From assembly GCA_022605405.1 (NCBI GenBank), contig JABYQQ010000020.1, positions 248,001 through 312,000 on the forward strand: a stretch of DNA of 64,000 nucleotides. The letters run 5' to 3'. Both the position numbers and the translations under genes were made by a program. Positions within the stretch are counted from its first letter, which is position 1, and the number at the start of each line of letters is the position of its first letter. Under the pieces are notes generated by a model. The model was not told the origin of the DNA, ran no database searches, and saw only the letters and a list, made by a program, of their open reading frames with translations. The stretch is from Earliella scabrosa (Eukaryota > Basidiomycota > Agaricomycetes > Polyporales > Polyporaceae). Positions 57,256-64,000 of this stretch are shown here, piece by piece.

Positions 57256-57610
57256 TACTATGGCAGGCTATAGCAAGATTTGTACTTACAGAGTTTGGCC
57301 AGACTGCAGGCTGTAAAAGGCATGCGACGTGATCCGCCGATACATGCCTAGCGTTGTCCGCAGGGATTTTGTGTGCTCCGTAGGTCTGGACTCTGCATGG
57401 ACGACTAGGTGACATCTGCATGCTCTGTCAGGATCTCGGCGGACAGGCTACACACCCGGACACCACCTCACCGGTGGGTTGATCCAGTGATATAAAAATA
57501 TAATATTTATCTCTCATAGAAAATATCGGGCCATCATTGCTTATTTAAATACACGGGGAGATGACTGAGGGTGCCATGATCGTACAGAAGAATACCGACC
57601 GTCAATAGTT
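57256..57610. other. 3' flank of NACHT gene B; empty site for the HINE
   Basis: Non-coding. CTGAGGGTGCCAT (57,564) and TATGTGCAGACAAA (57,611) are about 47 bp apart here but over 1.1 kb apart at locus A, where the HINE intervenes. Confidence 0.7.
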
Positions 57611-58900
57611 ATATGTGCAGACAAAGCATGATGAACAAAGCCCGAGGATGCGCGCATCTCTACCAGATGAATGCTCGGGGACAACGTCAGTGGTGATTGT
57701 GAGTCGTGACCCCCACTTGCAAAGTGTGTAGCCAAAGCAAACCCCAAGGAGCAAGAGACTCTGAGCGAGATGCACGACCTCATGAGAGTTGTCAGCAATA
57801 GTCATGCCGTGCAGGCTCTTAAAATAGTGACGTCTGCGAGTACTCAGACTGTCCGGTGGGATCACCGTTGCAGATCTAGTTTTGAGCTAGGAATTGGCTG
57901 GGTGAGCGACGTAGAGCAGCATTGGATAGGTTGCGGACCTACCGGCGTTCACAGTGCGTCAAGACAAGTGCATGCCCTGTACAGAACACTGCACCTCGTC
58001 GCACAAGCCCAGTCAGGATTCCGACACTCGGAGCGGGCGCGAGAGCGAATTGGACATGCACGATTGCACTACGATGGAAAACAAGACATACAACAATAGG
58101 GATCGGGTCCGGCGCAAGAGTCGGGGAGACCGGGGTATAGCTACATGGCCATGGTATGGCGATCTGACAGCGAATGCCTCAATCGCTCATCCGCTGCCTT
58201 TCTGACTCTCCAGGGGCCCGATGAGTGGAGAAGAGCGCGGCGGGTTGGTTCATGACTTCCCGATCAGGATGGCGAGGGGCCCGATGTGGAAGTAGATAAT
58301 TTGTTTTGTCTCTGATAGCACAGATCAGCATAGCTGTCGAGTACCAGTGACAGTGGATGGATGGATGAGAATCGAACGCACCATGAGCCAAAGTTCCTGT
58401 CGACGAGGACATGCCAGTGGGCCCGTGTCGCTTGTCGAACTCCGTTCTGATCTGGGCTGTAATGTTCTTCTCGGTGTTGTACCTCTCGAGCGCGGCGGAG
58501 GCGACGTCAACCATCTCCGAGCTGAAGTCGACGTTCGTGACGATCACTTTCGGGCCCGCGTCGTTGGTGTCCTTCACGAGCGAGCCCCAGTCGGAGCTCG
58601 TGGGCGCGTCGACCTCGTCCGCGATAATCGATTACTTCTCGAGAGTAGGTTAGGTGTGTTCGAGCGGGAGATAAAGATGGGAAGGGGTGCACCTATTGTT
58701 CCGGCAGTCTTGGACAGACGCAGGTCTGCACGACATCGCACGATGGATTTGAGTGGGTGCGGGGCCGTCTCGAGACAAAAGGTCGAGACCGTCCTTGACG
58801 GGCAGGACCAGCAGCCTCAATGACACGCGGGTCGGAATTGACGCAGGCGCGACGTGCAAGTGCGTTCCATCCCTCCGTCGTCTCCACGACCCATCGCGCA
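57611..58900. repeat. Segmental-duplication spacer S3, copy B
   Basis: Counterpart of 11,515-13,060, same orientation and same content including the LC8 pseudogene. The next 900 bp (58,901-59,799) show no gene and no clear duplicate. Confidence 0.75.
58250..58625 (-). pseudogene. Dynein light chain (LC8-type) pseudogene, copy B
   Basis: The minus strand reads ADEVDAPTSSDWGSL and a near-complete LC8 core (SSEMVDVASAALERYNTEK, then RTEFDKRHGPT). One base is then missing, after which WHVLVDRNFGSW continues in the next frame. A GTGCGT...CGACAG intron-like stretch follows, and the tail IIYFHIGPLAILIGKS ends with the stop at 58,250-58,252. The expected ATG reads ATC at 58,623-58,625. These matches to the canonical LC8 motifs (EEM...[42 protein letters not shown]) make the family secure, and the lost start and frameshift make it a pseudogene. 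It is better preserved than copy A. Confidence 0.8.
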
Positions 58901-59799
58901 TTGGCTGGCCTCAGCCTGAGAACACCGCCTTTCAAGTCGCATCCGGACTGGTCCATCACTGCTGGTGCATGATGCCGCGGCATGCGGTGCCGCGATGGGT
59001 TCGGACTCCGGAGAGGGTGGCAGGTACGGTACACGCGCTCTCTGGACGCATCACTGCAGCTTGGGAAGCCTCCTGTTCGTCCGGCCATGCATCTGCCATC
59101 TGGGAAGTCAGTTAGTGAGCTCGAATGTCGATATCCGTCCCTCCGCGTGCGCAATTCGGTATCAGCCGCCGCTTAGATCACCGACAGTGCTCTCGTCGAG
59201 ATTGCAACGGTCCTCCTTGATATCGCGCAAAATCTCGCAGTTGCCTGGCACGGTACATCGCGTCGAAGGTAATGGCGAGCCACGGCTGGCTGTCGATTCT
59301 TGTTCCGAGCGCATGAGCTCCTCCAACCCGGGTCTGGCAAGGCCTCGAAAGCTTCCAGGAGCGTCACAAAATGCGTCCTCGGCCTCGTACGTGCCGAGCT
59401 GGTTGTGCGTTCTTGCTGGTCGCAGCGATCCGACCTGGAGGCTGCGCCATAACCGCCGCTCCGCGGACTTCTGTCTGGCACATCGTGCATATGTGTGCGT
59501 GAGCTGTTCGCAGGCTTAAGGGTCCAAAGCCTCACCTGAAGAGGTCGGCGGGTTCTGCAAGGATCCGAAGGAACGAGCGGGCTCTTTCGCGGGATTGTCA
59601 CTTGAGGAGCGGGAACGTGTCGTCAAAACACGGACCGAACTCCGCTGGCGTCGACGTCGGTCTTCCTCTTCCGTTGCAGCTTTCTCTGTCTCTAAAGTGA
59701 GATTTCTGGTCGACCGCGGTAGCGTGCCAGTGCCGGGCCCCAGTCGCGCCATCATCGCGCTCCTCATTCTTCACATACTCTCCCTCTCGTTCGACCTGA

Positions 59800-62700
59800 T
59801 GCCCCGACGTTCTGTGGCGCACCATAGGCCGTCGACGAAGACACTCGGAAGGTTGCAGACGGGGAGTGCGGCGAAGTCTTGTTCGTCGTCTGTGATCCGT
59901 TGTGTCACGCCGGAGCCCGCTCAACAGCTACATACACCCATCGAGCCGCGCTTCCGCGCCAGGACCTTGTCCCTCTCCACGCGGCGCCCCGCGAGTGACC
60001 TGCTTCGTTGACCGCAAGGACGCGGTGCGAGCGCGACAGATGGCGATGGCCAGACCGAATCGACGATCGCCCCTCCGGGTTCTGTGGCAGAGCCGAACAG
60101 AGTCCCGAGCGATGGCACCGCTGCGTCTTCCTGACGGGCGCTCGTTCGCTGTCAACCGGGCCTTGCGCAAGCCGACGTCGACGCAGAGCAGGATGAACGC
60201 GGCGAGGACGATCCGATTGCGCTCACGGCGGAGGTGTCTTGCGCGTCGTGGCCGTCGTGCTACGGGGGCGTGCTCGCGCGTGGGTGGGCGAGTGGACAAG
60301 CACAGGCGCGCGCCGTCCGTCCGTGGGGCTACGGGTAGCCGTGCCGTCGCTCGCATCTGTCTGGCTCCGGCCGCGGTGGGATGCGTCGCGAAGCCTGCAT
60401 GTGTACCTGACTGGCGGTCCAATGCTGGAGAACACGTCGGACGAGTCAGCAGGCGCATACGACGTGTACAGCACTAGACTCACACGTAGAAATCGCTTAC
60501 TTAGTCTCTGCGGGCTCCTCGTGAACGACATATCGATGCTGGTTCTGCGTTCGCCAATCAAGCAGGATCCTCGTCAGTTGAGACGTGAGCTGATACGAAC
60601 AGAGAGCCGTACCTGGTCAGTGCGCGCCCTCCTCGATTTTCTCCGCGGAGTTCAGCAGGCGGAATTGACCCACGGGTGTTGAGCGCATATCGTCGGAGGT
60701 CTGAGAGCAAGGTTTGTCCCGGTGCGAGCCTCTCGGATCAGATAGCAGTACACGCAAGAGGTCCGAGGAGAGTTAACCGCAGGAGGCGCGCGGACCGGAC
60801 CGGGCCGACACCGTTTCCAGTCAGACCTTGCGCGACCCTGACGTTCGAGGTGTTATGCAGGCCGCGAGGGCGGGCCACAACCTCCGTTGACTTGCTGGAG
60901 CATCTGGCTAACAACGAGCCCACGCTTTGGGGGCCGGTCCGTAGGTTTCTCCATCAGGCCCTATTCGTGCTCTCGCAGCAGGCTTCGATGTGACCTGTGT
61001 CTGCGCGCGCGGGGAACTTGCTTTGTTCTGTCAGGTACAATAGGACGCGCCTCGGAGGGAACGAGTTACAGCACACAGCAACGTGCTGTGATTGGAGGAC
61101 ATGGACGTGCGAGGTGAGACCGTGTTCATTGGGAAGGGAGCGTGGTGGTGGCGAGATGTCGACTCCGATCGAGCCTGACGACAGTGGGCGAAGTGTCGTT
61201 GGTATCTACCTGCGGTCTCAGCAGCTGCGGAGCTCCATATATGACACTCTCACCTGGCGTTGGGGATAAGACATCGTCTCCGTACCCGCGCGCGCACGTA
61301 TGTTCGACAGCTCCAGGCTGAGCGGACCGCTGCGTACGGACGCGGTTGGCTCAGGCTGGAGGACGCCGCGTTCTCCGGGCTCGAAGACGGTACAGATGAC
61401 AGGGGTGAACCCCCCGTTCTCGCGCAACGGTGATGTGGAGAGTTTAGTGGCGAGGCTTGAAGAGGACAAATCGCGATGCGCGATGCATGTATGCGGGAGT
61501 TAGCACTTCCACAAGTCCGAGTCGGGAGAGGCAGTACAAAGCTCTCTCTCGACTCGTGCATCCCGCCAGCGCGCGAGGTTTGGCCGCGTAGGTACTCCAG
61601 TCTTCGTGCTATGCGGTGGCCAATTCACGGCGTGCATACTCCCAGATGTCGAGTTTAAGTCGGAGTCCAGCAGCGTAGTTGTGTTAGGAGTAAGGCTTCA
61701 TAGGGTTCCGCCTTCGCCTCGAAATATTAGGGAGCTTGCACACAACGAGAGATCGCTATCGCTCTGAATCGCGCGTGCGTGCGACGTTAGAGGCGCCCCA
61801 CGTATCGTGAAACGGTGAGGCCCTGAGGGCATGTTCGGGTTGAGCCTCGGAGACCTGATGGGTCGTCGACCAACGCGCTTCGAGGAGTGCAATGACAACG
61901 TCTGGCTTCAGCGCAACATCGAAGAGCGAAGTGACGCGGCCTGTCCGAACCGTGGCTAGAGAGGTGTGGAATTTGAGAGCAGCTATAGGGAGAGGATCAG
62001 AGCAGAACAGGGAGCTGGGGCAGCTGGGGCCTAGACGACTTCAAGCATTCGTAGATGCGTGTAGGGTCATGGAGAAGTTGTCATTCGCGAAATATACTAC
62101 AGAAGTCCGAAGCCGTGAGCCCAGGATGCTCATAACGGAGGTACGACAGGAGGAGGGCTGGGGTCACCGGGCAGGCGGCCGAGTCCGTAGGGATAGAACG
62201 AGCATGATGCACGCTGGAGGCGAGCCTGAGAAGGGCGTAGGTGAGGGAGGACCGGGTCGCGGTCCCTTTGAGAGATGTCCGAGATGCAGGAAGGCGACAG
62301 GGGGTATTACGGAGCAGGAGGCAGAGACAAGGGCGCTCAAGATGTGGTTGACTCGCCTCCATAGGCGTCGGAGATGTTCGGGGAGTCAGGGACACGAGCG
62401 AGAGTCGGAGAGCCAGATGCAGCGAGCGCGTATCGAGGAGGAAGCCGACCAAAGTAGAACGTCGATGAGCGGTCGGATGGGGATGGTGCAGCATCAAGCC
62501 CGCACGCGAGAGACCACCCATCGCACGCCCGACATGGACATAGGAAGACGACGCTCATGACGGAGCAGCGCGTGTTGAACACGGCTTCGAGCTCTCGAGC
62601 TTCATCGATGACAGCGCTGACTTTCTCCCTGTCGTGTGTGCGACGCTGGCCACCGTGTCCGATCCAGAGTGGGCTGCAGATGGCAAGGACGGCCTGCTCC

Positions 62701-64000
62701 CGTGGTCCTCTGTTCACGAAGCCACCCGACGCCCACCCAGCGCGAAGATCGGCGACGGCCCTTCACCGTAACAGCGCGACGCCGCAACTAGCGAGCGGGT
62801 GCAGCGGATGCAGGCGGACAGGCTCACGACAAGGATCGTTCCTCCCGTTCTGCTCCCGAGCCGAACAGGACCCGAGGGGAAAGGCGCACTTTTGTCTCCA
62901 CCGACGCACGTCCGCTCGCTGGATCGGGTGTGGCCAATCTGCGTAGTGGCTCCTCCGTCGGCCGCGGCCAACTACGCCGGCTGTCGTCTGCTCAGAGGCA
63001 TGGTCGTGGGTCCAGGAGAGTGCGTGGAAGCGGGGTACCGCACAGAGAACGACTATACTCACACGCTGCAGCCATAGCGACGATCGCTCCCCCTCGGCCT
63101 TTGCTGGACCCGCATCCGGTTCCCGGAGCGTAGACGGTACAGAATACCGTGGTCAGCCTGCTGTCGACTGCGTCTCAACTTGCGTGCAGTGGCGCTGTCC
63201 TGAACGTGGTACGCACGGTAGGTGTGTCCTCCTTACGAGCGCGGATGGGTGAACGGCGCACGCCACAGCGCCCTAGCGTCTCCTCGATCCAACTCCTCGT
63301 CCTTCCCTCGGACTCGGACTGCGTCTTGAAACCCCGGTCCCATCCTCCCGGACGAACTGTAGTAGAACTGAAGGGACATCAGTAGCAGTCTCGGGATGGT
63401 CGTCCGTATGAAAGAGCACATGTACGTACGGATTCTGGGCTTAAGCCGCGGACCAGGCTGTCGTCTTGAGCATCAAAGCTATACAGCAGGGAGAATCGTG
63501 ACGGCTTGAGCCGCAAATGCCAGAGCGCGACCTCCTCGTTGGAGGATGTCGATGATCGCAAGGTCAACATGTACCTGCAGGCCCGTCCACGCGACTGTCC
63601 GGCCATCGCCCTGTGTTTCAGTCTTGCGGCGCGCGCCAGTCCCTCAGCCGTTCCTCGCTCCCTCCGAAGTGGACTTGATACGCACGCCCTACGGCTGAGC
63701 TGCGCGCATGGACTGGCCGACGCTACAGCCTTCGCGAACACGATTAAAACGATGATTGGCAGCTACGCGCATTCCTCGCGAAGATTGGAGAGCGCAAACG
63801 GATGCTGCAACTACGGCTGATGGAGAAGGCGCCGGTGAACACGGGAACTGCACCCGCTACCCATTGAACTGTCGACCGACGTACGGATCCACGGCGCACA
63901 TCCGAGCCAAGCCCGGGACGGGGTGAATGCGGCTGCGAGACCAGAGAGCGTCAGCATTCTTATGGACTGCGAGACTGACGACGGAGCGCGGGTCGTACCT
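59800..64000. repeat. Segmental-duplication spacer S2, copy 3
   Basis: Counterpart of about 136-4,411, running off the window end. Again no ORF is conserved; a 222-codon plus ORF at 61,892-62,560 is broken into other frames in copy 1. Confidence 0.75.
60534..60768 (+). repeat. Counterpart of the inverted sub-segment
   Basis: Reverse complement of 889-1,178, with collinear flanks. The short reading frame LVLRSPIKQDPRQLRREL is retained in both orientations. Confidence 0.8.

Noticed and set aside
61892..62560. 222-codon plus-strand ORF
   Set aside because: In the duplicate at 2,290-2,960 the same DNA is split over different frames with stops.
1..64000. CRISPR arrays, rRNA or tRNA genes
   Set aside because: No regularly spaced direct repeats and no recognisable rRNA or tRNA cloverleaf; the Met-tRNA-like match is only the Copia primer-binding site.

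Overview
The window looks like a basidiomycete (probably Agaricomycete) chromosome. Genes carry many 45-60 nt GT-AG introns with TACTAAC/CTAAC-like branch sites. There are NACHT proteins with short C-termini, a Copia element of fungal type, and a Helitron-class Rep-PIF1 helicase. No prokaryotic features are present.

Layout. (1) 1-20.3 kb and 53.4-64 kb form a segmental-duplication array. Two paralogous NACHT (NLR-like/STAND) genes, A at 7.5-10.1 kb (intact) and B at 54.7-57.3 kb (frameshifted), are each followed by a decayed dynein light chain (LC8) pseudogene on the opposite strand. They are embedded in long GC-rich spacers present in two or three diverged copies, one of which carries a local inversion. 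Spacer ORFs are not conserved between copies, so I do not call them genes. (2) 10,444-11,514 is a non-autonomous Helentron-like insertion. It has a 5' terminal / 3' subterminal 12-bp inverted repeat, and the matching position downstream of NLR B is empty. (3) At 20,309 the same 3' terminus appears in reverse orientation, and at 53,372 the same 5' terminus appears in reverse orientation. Together they delimit a candidate giant Helentron of about 33 kb (20,309-53,372). Its 3' part holds an intact 8-kb Rep/DUF6570/PIF1-helicase ORF with a C-terminal cysteine-protease-like domain. The rest would be cargo: a many-exon charged nuclear-type protein, a small divergent gene, a candidate TET/JBP-like 2OG-Fe(II) dioxygenase, a large family-like protein with one premature stop, a small acidic protein and a Cys-rich protein. 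(4) A 6.4-kb Copia retrotransposon (34,791-41,210; identical-looking 599-bp LTRs, 5-bp GTGAC target duplication) has split the dioxygenase-like gene very recently; removing it leaves an open frame.

How the parts relate. The NACHT genes probably encode intracellular signalling/cell-death switches (N-terminal helical bundle plus NTPase) and belong to an expanding local array. The Helentron hypothesis ties one replication protein to a cargo containing a possible DNA-base-modifying enzyme. It rests on matching termini and could instead be two independent element remnants. All calls come from reading the sequence and translations; no database search was run.
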